Assembly (NCBI GenBank): GCA_027366035.1
Contig: DAHXLK010000015.1
Span: forward strand, 1-35,220
Direction: 5' to 3'
From: Chlamydiota bacterium
Lineage (GTDB): Bacteria; Chlamydiota; Chlamydiia; Chlamydiales; SM23-39
DNA: 35,220 nucleotides
The notes below the pieces were generated by a model that saw nothing but the letters and a program-made list of their open reading frames with translations, did not search any database and was not told the DNA's origin. Position numbers and translations under genes: made by a program. Shown here piece by piece: positions 16,103 through 24,264 of the stretch. The first letter of the stretch is position 1. The number at the start of each line of letters is the position of its first letter.

Positions 16103-17104
16103 TCCATAAAAGGAGATCAACTCTTCTCCCTTTTTAAAGTTAGCGTTTTTTAGCTCTTCGTAAATTTGTAACCCTTTTGCATTTTCACCTTGCTCGAAAT
16201 ATAAGACGCCTAAACGATACAGGGCTTCTGTATTTAATAAGTGAGATTTTACGACGGTTTCATACTCCTGAATTTCCTCGAGCGCCCGCCCTAAATCTTG
16301 GTAAATCTTTGCTAATTGAAGATGTACCCAAGGGTCATTAGGAGCATAATGCTCCAGGATTTTAAACTCTTCAATTGCCTTTTGAGCATAGAAGCTATAT
16401 TTTTCGTTAGCTTCTTTTAGTAGCCGGCTGAATCGGAAGCGTAGCCAAAGAGATAATGGAGGGATTTTGTGTAAATTATAAAGAGAAATATAGCAATTTG
16501 CTAAAGAGGTATGAAGCTCAAAATCTGTCGGAGTTAAACGGACTTGTTGTAGATGTTCCTCTTCTGCAGCTAGTAAAAGGATTCTTTTTAAAAGAAATAT
16601 GTCTTCAAAATGAGAAAAAATATTGAAGCTTTCGAGAAATTTTGGAGACCATTTTAAAGAAAAGGGGAGCTGCTTTTCAAAGCCATCCAGATAAGAAGAT
16701 AGGTGAATTAGGGCGTGAGCAATATTTATATGATGCTCCCCCTCTCCAATCGGAATATCTAAGGCGGTTTTACAATCTTGTAAAAAGATATGGCAAATGT
16801 CTTTTAACTCTTCCGGTCTTTTTACTTGAAAATAAAAAAATAATATCGAATAGGAAAAGACGGTAAGGAATATACTTCCTAGGACAAAAGCCGTAAAAGT
16901 AGAAGAAAAGAGGTTCGTAATTAAAAAGAAAAAAACGAAAAGTTGTGAAACAAAAAAAATGAAAAATAGGGTGTGAAAGATAAAGGTAATTTTAGTGAGC
17001 TTTTTAACACGGTTCAAAAGCTTTCGATAATGAGGGAACAACTTTTCCTGAAAAGATTGAAAGTCCACTGAGTAAATCGTATCATTCTCAAGCTTTGTAG
17101 CCAT
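16049..17104 (-). CDS. TPR-containing inner-membrane protein
   Basis: 351 residues. Two membrane helices lie near the N-terminus (about 40-62 and 66-93, rich in Phe). The cytoplasmic or periplasmic C-terminal part has TPR-like repeats from about residue 190, clearest in PWVHLQLAKIYQDLGRALEE and TEALYRLGVLYFEQGENAKG. Function unknown; a scaffold or assembly role is typical of such proteins. GAGGT before the ATG supports the start. It follows the small lipoprotein gene by 25 bases and probably shares its transcript. Confidence 0.8.
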   Translation of the reverse strand: MATKLENDTIYSVDFQSFQEKLFPHYRKLLNRVKKLTKITFIFHTLFFIFFVSQLFVFFFLITNLFSSTFTAFVLGSIFLTVFSYSILFFYFQVKRPEELKDICHIFLQDCKTALDIPIGEGEHHINIAHALIHLSSYLDGFEKQLPFSLKWSPKFLESFNIFSHFEDIFLLKRILLLAAEEEHLQQVRLTPTDFELHTSLANCYISLYNLHKIPPLSLWLRFRFSRLLKEANEKYSFYAQKAIEEFKILEHYAPNDPWVHLQLAKIYQDLGRALEEIQEYETVVKSHLLNTEALYRLGVLYFEQGENAKGLQIYEELKNANFKKGEELISFYGSWKEKTRYSLPIHRSNK

Positions 17105-17129
17105 ATCTACCTCAATAAATTATTTAATT

Positions 17130-17489
17130 TTAAACCGGGGTATAACGCCCTGTGTCTATCATATAGGATATAACCCTTTGGCTGACCCCTGCCGTCTGTA
17201 ACTTTCTTATCTGTAATTGATTAAGGAGATAGGAGGTCTTAGTATCCCGAATATATCGGACAATCGTCTCCTCGCTTAATCCACTATTATGCAACCAAAT
17301 GACATCTTGTACTGTTAGAGGTTCTCCTTTTTGCATTTTTGCAGATGTTTCCGGACTTACCTCTTTAAGGATCTTACGATCCTGATCATCAAGGAGATAA
17401 CCTATTCCAGCTCCCCCTCCTTGGCAAGATCTACAGCCGCATCCTGTGGTAATGGTCATGAAAAGGGAAAAGAAAATAATGTTTCTCAT
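17130..17489 (-). CDS. Small lipoprotein with cysteine-rich N-terminus
   Basis: 119 residues. The signal peptide ends in a lipobox, TTGC, so the mature protein should be lipidated and held in a membrane. The mature N-terminus is unusual: CGCRSCQGGGAGIGYLL, with two further cysteines within five residues. The rest is a small helical region (DVIWLHNSGLSEETIVRYI and LRKLQTAGVSQRVISYMI-like units), which looks like two copies of one helix-turn-helix-like motif found in many bacterial lipoproteins. Function unknown. Start supported by AAGGAG 8 bases upstream and a promoter at 17512-17541. Confidence 0.82.
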   Translation of the reverse strand: MRNIIFFSLFMTITTGCGCRSCQGGGAGIGYLLDDQDRKILKEVSPETSAKMQKGEPLTVQDVIWLHNSGLSEETIVRYIRDTKTSYLLNQLQIRKLQTAGVSQRVISYMIDTGRYTPV

Positions 17490-17511
17490 AGAGGCTCTCC
17501 TTCTTCATCAG

Positions 17512-17541
17512 CCCATAGCGTGTCGAAGCCATAACCGTCAA
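17512..17541 (-). promoter_or_regulatory. Possible sigma70-type promoter for the lipoprotein gene
   Basis: On the minus strand TTGACG (17541-17536) is followed after 18 bases by TATGGG (17517-17512). The -35 box is near consensus and the -10 box weak. It would start transcription about 15-20 bases before the lipoprotein ATG, after the response regulator gene. Confidence 0.45.
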
Positions 17542-17550
17542 GGCACAATC

Positions 17551-18258
17551 TCATTTTTTTTCTAATTGCCTTATTTCTTGAAACCGATATCCAACCCCTC
17601 TAACAGTCTCAATCCATTGAAAATTAGGACCTAACTTTTTTCTAAGCGATGCGATATGGACATCAATATTTCTGTCTACAATGAAGGCATCATCATTATT
17701 GACATCATCCAAAAGCTGGTTTCTTGTCAGGACCTTACCTCGATTGACTAGAAGCCTTTTTAGGATGCCAAACTCGGAGAGGGTCATAGGAATGATAGCT
17801 TCCCCTTTTCTGAGAAGATACCTGTCTACTTCAAGGTTAAACTCTCCAAATTTGATCGCCTTAGGAACTTTTTCGGCCTCTTTTCCCCTTCTAAGGACCG
17901 TCTTGATCCTAGAAAAAAGAATTTTAGCGGAAAATGGTTTAGCGATATAGTCATCAGCTCCTAGTTCTAGCCCTAAAACTATGTCGAGCTCTTCCCCTTT
18001 TGCCGATAAAATGATAACAGGGATATTTTTGAGCTCAGGGGTATTTTTCATTTTACGACAGACATCCAGGCCATTTTGTCCCGGAAGCATAATATCTAAT
18101 ATTACAAGATCCGGTTTCTCTCTTTCTATGGCACGATATCCATTGATACCATCTACTTCTACATGTAATTTGTAACCTGAGACTTCTGCCTGCAACTTGA
18201 TGAGAGCGGCAATATCTTCTTCATCTTCTATTAAAAGAATCCGCTTTTTTTGTGACAT
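17551..18258 (-). CDS. OmpR/PhoB-family response regulator
   Basis: 235 residues: an N-terminal receiver domain (1-120) and a C-terminal winged-helix DNA-binding domain (about 135-232). The receiver has all key residues: acidic pair E11/D12, phospho-acceptor D55 in LVILDIMLPG, S85 and K107 in AKPF. It should therefore be phosphorylated, unlike the atypical chlamydial ChxR, which lacks the acceptor Asp. The effector domain shows the recognition segment VDRNIDVHIASLRKKLG and the wing ending RGVGYRF. No histidine kinase is encoded in the window, so it is an orphan here. It follows murI by 63 bases. Confidence 0.93.
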   Translation of the reverse strand: MSQKKRILLIEDEEDIAALIKLQAEVSGYKLHVEVDGINGYRAIEREKPDLVILDIMLPGQNGLDVCRKMKNTPELKNIPVIILSAKGEELDIVLGLELGADDYIAKPFSAKILFSRIKTVLRRGKEAEKVPKAIKFGEFNLEVDRYLLRKGEAIIPMTLSEFGILKRLLVNRGKVLTRNQLLDDVNNDDAFIVDRNIDVHIASLRKKLGPNFQWIETVRGVGYRFQEIRQLEKK

Positions 18259-18299
18259 GACAATACCTGATTAGATGAAAATCAACTGTATCGAAATAG

Positions 18300-18327
18300 A
18301 TTTAAAAAAATCCATATTTTTTTAAAT
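18300..18327 (-). terminator. AT-only hairpin between murI and the response regulator
   Basis: ATTTAAAAAAAT and ATTTTTTTAAAT form a perfect 12-bp stem around CCAT, including the murI stop codon. It is all A/T, so weak as a terminator, but it marks a possible break between the tol-pal-murI block and the regulator gene. Confidence 0.3.
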
Positions 18328-19128
18328 TTTTTGAGAAATAGTCTTGCCGAGAGAAACCCTCTGAGGGGTACCTATGGAGAAATCAAAAATGCGGTCGGCT
18401 ATTTTTTTGAATTTTTCCGGTTCCCCGGTGACATAAAACCGATAGTTTCCTTGGGTAGCTTTAAAAGAGCATTTTCCCTCTTGTCGTAGAAAGGTATATA
18501 TCTCTTTTGCCACATCATAAGCAGGATCGACTAACTTTACTTGGTTCGGAAGTTTTTTCTGTAATATCTTAGAAATAAAGGGGTAGTGGGTACAGGCTAA
18601 AAGGACTGTGTCGATTTGAGTTTTTTGTAAGGGCTCTAAATATTCATCTGCTGCTTTTTCTAATAAGGGATGGGTAAAAAATCCTTCTTCAATTAGAGGA
18701 ACAAAGCGGCTACAAGCAATGGGATAGAGGGCGAATTGAGATAATCTATTTTGATAAACACCTGAGGCAATTGTAGAAAGCGTAGCTAAAATAGCTATAT
18801 GGTTAGTTTTTGTTACCTGTGGCAATTTTTGTAAACTTGGATATAAGACATTAAAGAGAGGGAGAGAAAATATTTTTTGAAGTTCTTGTAGCGCATTCGT
18901 GCAAGAGGTATGACAGGCGATGACTACCAACTTTACACCCAGCCGTTGCAAAAAGGAGATATTTTCTAGAGAATATTGCAATATTGTCTCTTTATTTTTA
19001 TTGCCATAAGGGCTTCTGGCAGTATCTCCTAAATAGACAATATCTTCCCCGGGCATTATCCGGATAATTTCCTTGAAGACGCTTAAGCCACCTACCCCTG
19101 AATCAAAGATACCAATAGGAGAACTCAT
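18322..19128 (-). CDS. murI: Glutamate racemase MurI
   Basis: 268 residues; makes D-glutamate for peptidoglycan. The N-terminal motif IGIFDSGVGGLSV (D9, S10) and GDTARSPYG are typical, and both catalytic cysteines are present: C72 in VVIACHTSC and C179 in LLACTHYP. The residue after C72 is His where nearly all MurI have Asn (CNTAS), and the next residues also differ. This Asn contacts substrate in known structures, so activity or specificity may have shifted. Classical Chlamydia lack a murI gene as far as I recall. Here its start overlaps the LysM gene stop (ATGA), tying it to the envelope operon. Confidence 0.9.
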   Translation of the reverse strand: MSSPIGIFDSGVGGLSVFKEIIRIMPGEDIVYLGDTARSPYGNKNKETILQYSLENISFLQRLGVKLVVIACHTSCTNALQELQKIFSLPLFNVLYPSLQKLPQVTKTNHIAILATLSTIASGVYQNRLSQFALYPIACSRFVPLIEEGFFTHPLLEKAADEYLEPLQKTQIDTVLLACTHYPFISKILQKKLPNQVKLVDPAYDVAKEIYTFLRQEGKCSFKATQGNYRFYVTGEPEKFKKIADRIFDFSIGTPQRVSLGKTISQKI

Positions 19129-19763
19129 AGATTTTTGGAGATAGGAATCTTAAGCTCTTGATCAATATAGATAAGATCTTGGTCTAGTTGATTGAGCTTT
19201 TTAATATATTCAACAGTAATCTGATGGTTCTTGGCTATTTTTTCTAAAGAATCTCCCGCTTTTACCTTATAGAGCTTAATCTGTACCCCATCGCCGGGTA
19301 TGGCATTTTTTAAAGACTCTAATGTAGCTGCTAACTTAGTTAATTCTTCATACTTTCTTTCCTGAGTAATAAGCTCTTTTTCTAATTCAGCAATCCTTTG
19401 CTTATGTTGTTTGAGGGCTAAGGTAGTTTCGTTGGCATGATCTGTAAGATTTTTCAAGGTTTCTTGTGCCTGTAAACTAGCGATTTTCTTTTCTAATAAT
19501 AAGAGGGTATGTTTCAAATCTTGTAGCTTTTCATCCTGTTTCGTCTGTTGTTTTAAAGAGTTTAATATATTTTCATGATGAGAGATTTTCCCATCTAGTA
19601 ATTGGATATCGGTTGTTACACAGTGAACATCGTGCCTAAGGTCATCGAGATTGGTTTGGAGCTCATGTAAAGTGAGCTCCAACTGATGTTTTTCCTCTTT
19701 AGGAGAAGATTTGATAGGAGAACAGGAAACGGCAAAGAGTAAAAATAAAAGACTATTCTTCAT
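19125..19763 (-). CDS. LysM-domain lipoprotein with coiled coil (chlamydial PapQ/NlpD-like)
   Basis: 212 residues from ATG at 19763; a longer frame from 19811 would hide the lipobox. MKNSLLFLLFAVSC is a lipoprotein signal with the Cys at residue 14. Residues about 25-155 form a coiled coil, and the C-terminus is one LysM domain (YKVKAGDSLEKIAKNHQITV), which binds peptidoglycan glycans. No LytM peptidase domain follows, so it is not a full NlpD. It starts 11 bases inside pal and ends in an ATGA overlap with murI. Position right after pal matches the LysM gene next to pal in Chlamydia. Confidence 0.87.
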   Translation of the reverse strand: MKNSLLFLLFAVSCSPIKSSPKEEKHQLELTLHELQTNLDDLRHDVHCVTTDIQLLDGKISHHENILNSLKQQTKQDEKLQDLKHTLLLLEKKIASLQAQETLKNLTDHANETTLALKQHKQRIAELEKELITQERKYEELTKLAATLESLKNAIPGDGVQIKLYKVKAGDSLEKIAKNHQITVEYIKKLNQLDQDLIYIDQELKIPISKNL

Positions 19764-20382
19764 ATAACTTAAACTGTGCCCTTCTATTTTGCTTCCAATC
19801 CATTTCTTCATGACCTAGGGAAATGGGTTTTTCTTTCCCATAAGAGATAGTATAGACCCGCCCGGGATGTACCCCTTTTTTACAAAGAAGTACTCGCACA
19901 TATTGAGCCCTTCTCAGCCCTAAGGCCATGTTGTAGTCGGCGGAGGCCCTTTCATCACAGTGTCCTTCAACGATGAGATACATTTTAGGGTTGTTTATTA
20001 AATATTCGGCCATTTGAGAGATGGCTAAAATGTCCTCTTTATTGTCGAGAACATGTTTGTCCGTTCTAAAGTGGAGATGTTGAAAAAGGGAGCGAAGGGT
20101 AGAGGGAGGTTCATAAAATTGTTCAAATCCTACTAGACATTTATCCGGTTGTGGCACAGGAGTATCTCCTGAATATTTTTTCAGGTCTTGTCCGGCCATT
20201 GGAATAAAATCCCCTTCTCCCGGTCCGGTAAATTGATCACTAGATAGTAACAGACGAGAGTCGCTTTGTGAGCAATTTAATCCTTTAGACATTTTCATAT
20301 CCTGCCAACAAGTATGGCAACTATGCCTATGGCAAGAGGTAAGTATTAACAAAAAACTGAAAATAAAGAGATAGTGTTTCAT
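19753..20382 (-). CDS. pal: Peptidoglycan-associated lipoprotein Pal
   Basis: 209 residues. Lipobox LTSC gives an outer-membrane lipoprotein, and residues about 100-205 are an OmpA-like domain with the peptidoglycan-binding segment EGHCDERASADYNMALGLRRA and the NRRAQFKL end. The Asp and Arg that hold diaminopimelate in Pal are present. The mature N-terminus is unusual: CHRHSCHTCW, with extra cysteines and histidines, which could form disulphides or bind metal. The start overlaps the tolB stop (ATGA). Confidence 0.94.
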   Translation of the reverse strand: MKHYLFIFSFLLILTSCHRHSCHTCWQDMKMSKGLNCSQSDSRLLLSSDQFTGPGEGDFIPMAGQDLKKYSGDTPVPQPDKCLVGFEQFYEPPSTLRSLFQHLHFRTDKHVLDNKEDILAISQMAEYLINNPKMYLIVEGHCDERASADYNMALGLRRAQYVRVLLCKKGVHPGRVYTISYGKEKPISLGHEEMDWKQNRRAQFKLYEE

Positions 20383-21611
20383 GGTATTTCTCCTTCATCT
20401 ATTTCCCATGATGGAAATCGTTTGTGACCGATACCTTCAGAAATTTTCACGAATTGGTTTTGATGTATATTAGCTATATAGAGCTCCGCTAAATCTCCTT
20501 CCGAATTAAACACAAGATGTAAACTGTCTGAAGCCCACATAGGATTTTCCATATTTTCTTTTGCAAAAGTAAGCTGTGTTTCTATTTTTTCTTGAAAGTC
20601 ATAAATCCATATTTGTCTTACACCATCTGTTTTAGCACTATAAGCTAATTTCATGCCATCAGGAGACCAAGCCGGAGAGGTGTTTTGCTTGTTTTGTTTA
20701 GTCAACAACTCCGGTGCTGTATTTGCACGTGTAAGATCTAAAAGATAGATGCGAGGAGGGCCATCTTTGTCCGATACAAAGGCAATTTTAGCCCCATCCG
20801 GACTAAAAGTTGGTGATGCCTGCGTTGCAAATGGGTAAGAAAAAATTTGCCTAGGTTTTCCTAGCAAGTTTCCTTTGTCGTCAAAACTCTGGAGGAAAAG
20901 ATCCGGTCTTCCCCCTGCGTCACCTATGAAGGCAATTTGATCTCCCTTTTGACTTATAGAGGGAAGAATTTGATTGCCTTTAAGTGGGATAATGCTAACC
21001 CCTTTTTTTAATTTTAAATCACTTAAATAAAGTTTTGCTTGACCTAGCTGATAAGATACGTAGAGATAGTTTCCCGGTCTTTTAGGGAGGAACTTGGGAC
21101 TTATACAATACCCCTTTTCTTGAGTAATTTGCTTGACATTTTTCCCGTCAAAATCACATACAAAAATTTCTGAAATTGTCTTCATCCTATTGGCATAAAG
21201 GATCCTTTTATGAAATATTCCCTCTTGCCCAAACAGTCTTTTCTGTAATTTAGATAGTAGATAATGAATCTTTCTCCTATCTGTAGACAGATTTCCCGTA
21301 AGGGGTGTTGTGAGCTCAAAAACCTCCCCTTGATTGGTAGCTTCTACAGTAAGGCCTGAGTCTGTCAATTTTGGACGAAGGGTAATAGGGGCTTTTTCTG
21401 AAACTACTTTAGAAAATGCAGAGTGGTTAAAATCAAAAGAGAGGATGGCAGACACCTCATTTACGTAACTTTCTGAAAACCTATCCGAATGTAAAGCGCA
21501 CTTTACAATATGAACGGGAATTAAAATTTCTTGAGTAGCGAGGGGAACTTCTAAAATCTCTTCAGAAAAAAGAAAGAGCGGGAACAAAAAAAGAAAAAAT
21601 TTATTTTTCAT
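20379..21611 (-). CDS. tolB: Periplasmic beta-propeller protein TolB
   Basis: 410 residues, close to the usual 430. A signal peptide (KNKFFLFLFPLFLFS) is followed by a TolB N-terminal domain with IPVHIVKCALHS, then WD40-like PD40 blades from about residue 155, for example PTFSPDGAKIAFVSDKDG and PAWSPDGMKLAYSAKTDG. TolB links Pal to the inner-membrane Tol complex in the periplasm. The gene starts 11 bases inside the end of the tolA-like gene. Confidence 0.93.
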   Translation of the reverse strand: MKNKFFLFLFPLFLFSEEILEVPLATQEILIPVHIVKCALHSDRFSESYVNEVSAILSFDFNHSAFSKVVSEKAPITLRPKLTDSGLTVEATNQGEVFELTTPLTGNLSTDRRKIHYLLSKLQKRLFGQEGIFHKRILYANRMKTISEIFVCDFDGKNVKQITQEKGYCISPKFLPKRPGNYLYVSYQLGQAKLYLSDLKLKKGVSIIPLKGNQILPSISQKGDQIAFIGDAGGRPDLFLQSFDDKGNLLGKPRQIFSYPFATQASPTFSPDGAKIAFVSDKDGPPRIYLLDLTRANTAPELLTKQNKQNTSPAWSPDGMKLAYSAKTDGVRQIWIYDFQEKIETQLTFAKENMENPMWASDSLHLVFNSEGDLAELYIANIHQNQFVKISEGIGHKRFPSWEIDEGEIP

Positions 21612-22194
21612 TTTGGAAGGAGAAAGTTATTGTCTTATCACTTCCATTAAAGCATGGAAAGATGAGATCTGGCAATGTGTTTTTTAAGTAGTTTAGGTTC
21701 TTACTGCTTTCAGAATTTAAAACTTGTATTGATTTCACCCTTCCTTGAGGGGAAAATGTGAGTTGTAATTGCACTTTTCCTTTTTCCGGAAGGGTCAGTC
21801 GATCTTGAAGGAATTGGATAAGATAAGAAGGACTCTCGTCTATTTCTGAAGGAGAAATTTCCGTAGTTGCCTGTATCTTTGGGAGTTGTCTAGGCACAAG
21901 TAACTCTTGTTTTGGTTTATATTGAATACCATTTTTAGTAGAAGCTTTTTCTTGTTTGCCGGAAGCCGTTTTTTTGGGGTGTGGTATCTTTTTTTGCAGG
22001 GGAACAGAGTTAGGTAAAACAGATGGTTTAGGGATAGTATGCAGGGAAGTAGGTTGAGGAGGGGTCTTTAAGGAAATATTTCTTGTTTTTACTACCAACT
22101 TGCCTCCTTTAGGAGGGGTGGATTTTAAGGTACATAGTATTAAAAAAAGAAAGTGAAAAGTGAGGACCCATAAAAATATTTTGCGGGAACTCAT
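21601..22194 (-). CDS. TolA/TonB-like envelope energy-transfer protein
   Basis: 197 residues. An N-terminal membrane helix (FLWVLTFHFLFLILCTL) is followed by a Pro/Lys-rich linker (about 30-120) and a C-terminal domain with GKVQLQLTFSPQGRVKSIQVLNS, as in TonB/TolA C-terminal domains. By position and shape it takes the place of TolA, which spans the periplasm and contacts TolB/Pal, but it is much shorter than E. coli TolA and lacks the long helical domain. The start overlaps the tolR stop (ATGA). Confidence 0.82.
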   Translation of the reverse strand: MSSRKIFLWVLTFHFLFLILCTLKSTPPKGGKLVVKTRNISLKTPPQPTSLHTIPKPSVLPNSVPLQKKIPHPKKTASGKQEKASTKNGIQYKPKQELLVPRQLPKIQATTEISPSEIDESPSYLIQFLQDRLTLPEKGKVQLQLTFSPQGRVKSIQVLNSESSKNLNYLKNTLPDLIFPCFNGSDKTITFSFQNEK

Positions 22195-22601
22195 GGCAAT
22201 AAGACGACATCCAGTTCGGAAAAGGCTAAGGTTTCCATAGTGTTTTTAATAAACTGATAGGTCCCAAAGGGGGCTTTTTTGTCATGAAATAGTTGCGGTA
22301 TTGATTTGGGATATTTTTTTTTTAAAATTTTTAGTTTTTCAAAAAGTTGTTCCGGGGATACCGGCTCTTTATTCAAACAAATGGTGTTATCTGCCTTGAC
22401 GGTGAGGATAATCCCCTCTACTGCCTTTGTCTCTTTTGCGATCCCTGATGCGGAAGCAAGATCTACTTTATCTATTTCTACCATTGGGGCAATGAGGATG
22501 AAAACGATTAGAACGACAAATACAACATCGATAAGTGGGGTGAGATTGATGAGTCCCTCTTCTAACCCTTCTTCTTCCGGTAAAAGTATCCCTCTTTTCA
22601 C
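22191..22601 (-). CDS. TolR/ExbD-family proton-channel subunit
   Basis: 136 residues starting with GTG at 22601, which overlaps the tolQ stop (GTGA). One membrane helix (about 20-42, NLTPLIDVVFVVLIVFILIAP) carries the conserved Asp of the proton path. The periplasmic C-terminal domain has the usual ExbD fold pattern. It forms the motor with the TolQ/ExbB protein. Neighbouring tolB and pal indicate Tol rather than TonB use. Confidence 0.93.
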   Translation of the reverse strand: MKRGILLPEEEGLEEGLINLTPLIDVVFVVLIVFILIAPMVEIDKVDLASASGIAKETKAVEGIILTVKADNTICLNKEPVSPEQLFEKLKILKKKYPKSIPQLFHDKKAPFGTYQFIKNTMETLAFSELDVVLLP

Positions 22602-23302
22602 TCTGTTTTCCGATATTGTAGTTCCACCGAACCCAATAAAATCAGGGAGGTATTTTCTAAATCTTTTCGAATATCTTTTATACTGGTTTTTAGGTAGTTA
22701 TTGGCAATTAAAGCCGGTATGGCGACGAGTAAGCCTAAAACAGTAGTAGCTAGCGCCATGGAAAGACCTTGTAGAAATGAGGCATTACTTCCTGCTAAAG
22801 CGTTGTGGTGAAGTTCAGAGACGGTGATCAAGATACCCCATACCGTTCCTAGAAGACCCAAAAAAGGGCCTAAAGTAACAATGGTCGGCAAAAGAAAAAG
22901 GTATTTTTCTAGCTCCCTTAGGCATCGAGAGATAGTAGTAGCAAGCGACGACTCAATCATTTCTAGATCGGATCTTGAAAGAAACACAGAAGGATTAGCA
23001 GGGTCGGTAAAAAATCGATTTTTCCCCAATACTTGCATCGTTGTACGTTGTAAATTCTTATAAATTTCCATATAGGGATTCAGAAGAGGAAAAGATTTTT
23101 CTTCTAGTGGCAACTTCAGGGGATCTGATTGCTGCATTTGAAAAATTTTGGAAAATCCAAGCCCCATATTCTTTACATTGTAGGTCACCCAAATTTTATA
23201 AATAAGGAGGGTCCAGGAAAGGAGGGAGAGGATGAATAAACCTATAAAAATCCCTTTGCCAAAAAAGTCAGAATGGAGGTAGGCAGTAAAGAAGAGGTTC
23301 AT
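22598..23302 (-). CDS. TolQ/ExbB-family proton-channel subunit
   Basis: 234 residues with three membrane helices: about 13-34 (FIGLFILSLLSWTLLIYKIWV), about 130-155 (LPTIVTLGPFLGLLGTVWGILI, the classic MotA/TolQ motif) and about 180-203. It is the first gene of the tol-pal unit. A candidate promoter, TTGACT (23339-23334) and TATTTC (23316-23311), lies close to the ATG at 23302, so any leader would be very short. No clear ribosome binding site is seen. Confidence 0.93.
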   Translation of the reverse strand: MNLFFTAYLHSDFFGKGIFIGLFILSLLSWTLLIYKIWVTYNVKNMGLGFSKIFQMQQSDPLKLPLEEKSFPLLNPYMEIYKNLQRTTMQVLGKNRFFTDPANPSVFLSRSDLEMIESSLATTISRCLRELEKYLFLLPTIVTLGPFLGLLGTVWGILITVSELHHNALAGSNASFLQGLSMALATTVLGLLVAIPALIANNYLKTSIKDIRKDLENTSLILLGSVELQYRKTE

Positions 23303-23370
23303 GGGGAAGAGAAATACCTAAAAAAAAGGGAAAAGTCAATGAAAATTGCTAAGAACTTGTTAGGGATGGA

Positions 23371-24264
23371 ATGAAGATAGCAAGTAGTATTACCTACTGT
23401 ACCAATGATTATAGATATCTTGCAAAGTGTATAGAAGAGGCAAAGAAATTTTCGGATCAAATCGTAGTCATTACTTGCGACCATTTTTTTTGTGGAAAAA
23501 GAGAAAATAGACTTCTTCTTAATCAAAGTTATTCTGAGCATCCGGATTTGTCATTTGTCGAGATGACTTATAGAAAAGATCATCTTTATAGCGAGTACAT
23601 TAACCGAAAATTTACAGATAATGATTGGATAGATTTTTGGTATTCAACTACCCGCTATATCTCTTTTCTTTTTGCCAAAAAAGAGATCGATTATATCCTT
23701 TTTTTGGACAGTGATGAGATTATTGAGGGAGAAAAATTTAAAATATGGCTAAATACCTTGGAATATCAAAAATATGATGCAATGCGCTTTCTTCAATATT
23801 ATTATTTTCGAAATGCCTGTTTCCGGGCTAAAGCTTTTCAGATAGGGGGGCTTTTTCTAAAAAAAGGGGCAGTACGGCCTTCCCAGCTTATGGATACGGA
23901 TGATCGATGTGGGATTTTCCATAAAATAGAGGGGAGGAAGAAAGAAAAAGTAACTCTGAAGGGGGTCCCATTCATCCACCACTACAGCTGGGTAAAAACC
24001 TTAAAAGAATCCTTAATAAAAGCTAAATATCTAAGTAACCACTGGGAAAGAGATTGGATAGCAGCTGTAAATTGCGAGTTTTCTAAAGCATTTTCCGGAA
24101 AAGATTTTGAAAATAGAGATTATGAAAAGGTCTCGGACATCTATTTTGATCCGTTGCAAGTTTCTTTGATGAAAAAAGAGGTAGAAGGGCCATTTTTACA
24201 TGTTCATAAAGTAGATATGGCAGAAATCAAAAGAAGAGAGCTGGCTTTTGAGTTCCACGTATAA
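23371..24264 (+). CDS. Glycosyltransferase-like protein (tandem copy 1)
   Basis: 297 residues. The start resembles a GT-A fold (IASSITYCTNDYRYLAKCIEE) and the metal-binding DxD-type motif is LFLDSDEIIEG (about 112-121). Later conserved features are YYYFRNACFRAK and HHYSWVKT. No membrane helix; cytosolic, acting at the membrane at most. It is about one-third to one-half identical, by eye, to the next gene, so the pair arose by duplication. AGGGATGG before the ATG supports the start. The sugar and acceptor are unknown; the GT2-like fold is inferred from the DxD and the N-terminus. Confidence 0.78.
   Translation: MKIASSITYCTNDYRYLAKCIEEAKKFSDQIVVITCDHFFCGKRENRLLLNQSYSEHPDLSFVEMTYRKDHLYSEYINRKFTDNDWIDFWYSTTRYISFLFAKKEIDYILFLDSDEIIEGEKFKIWLNTLEYQKYDAMRFLQYYYFRNACFRAKAFQIGGLFLKKGAVRPSQLMDTDDRCGIFHKIEGRKKEKVTLKGVPFIHHYSWVKTLKESLIKAKYLSNHWERDWIAAVNCEFSKAFSGKDFENRDYEKVSDIYFDPLQVSLMKKEVEGPFLHVHKVDMAEIKRRELAFEFHV

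Noticed and set aside
19764..19811. Upstream start at 19811 for the LysM lipoprotein
   Set aside because: The 16 added residues would precede a complete lipoprotein signal and lie far inside pal; the ATG at 19763 is the natural start.
22306..22746. 146-codon plus-strand frame across tolQ/tolR
   Set aside because: Antisense to two conserved overlapping genes and without any recognisable domain.
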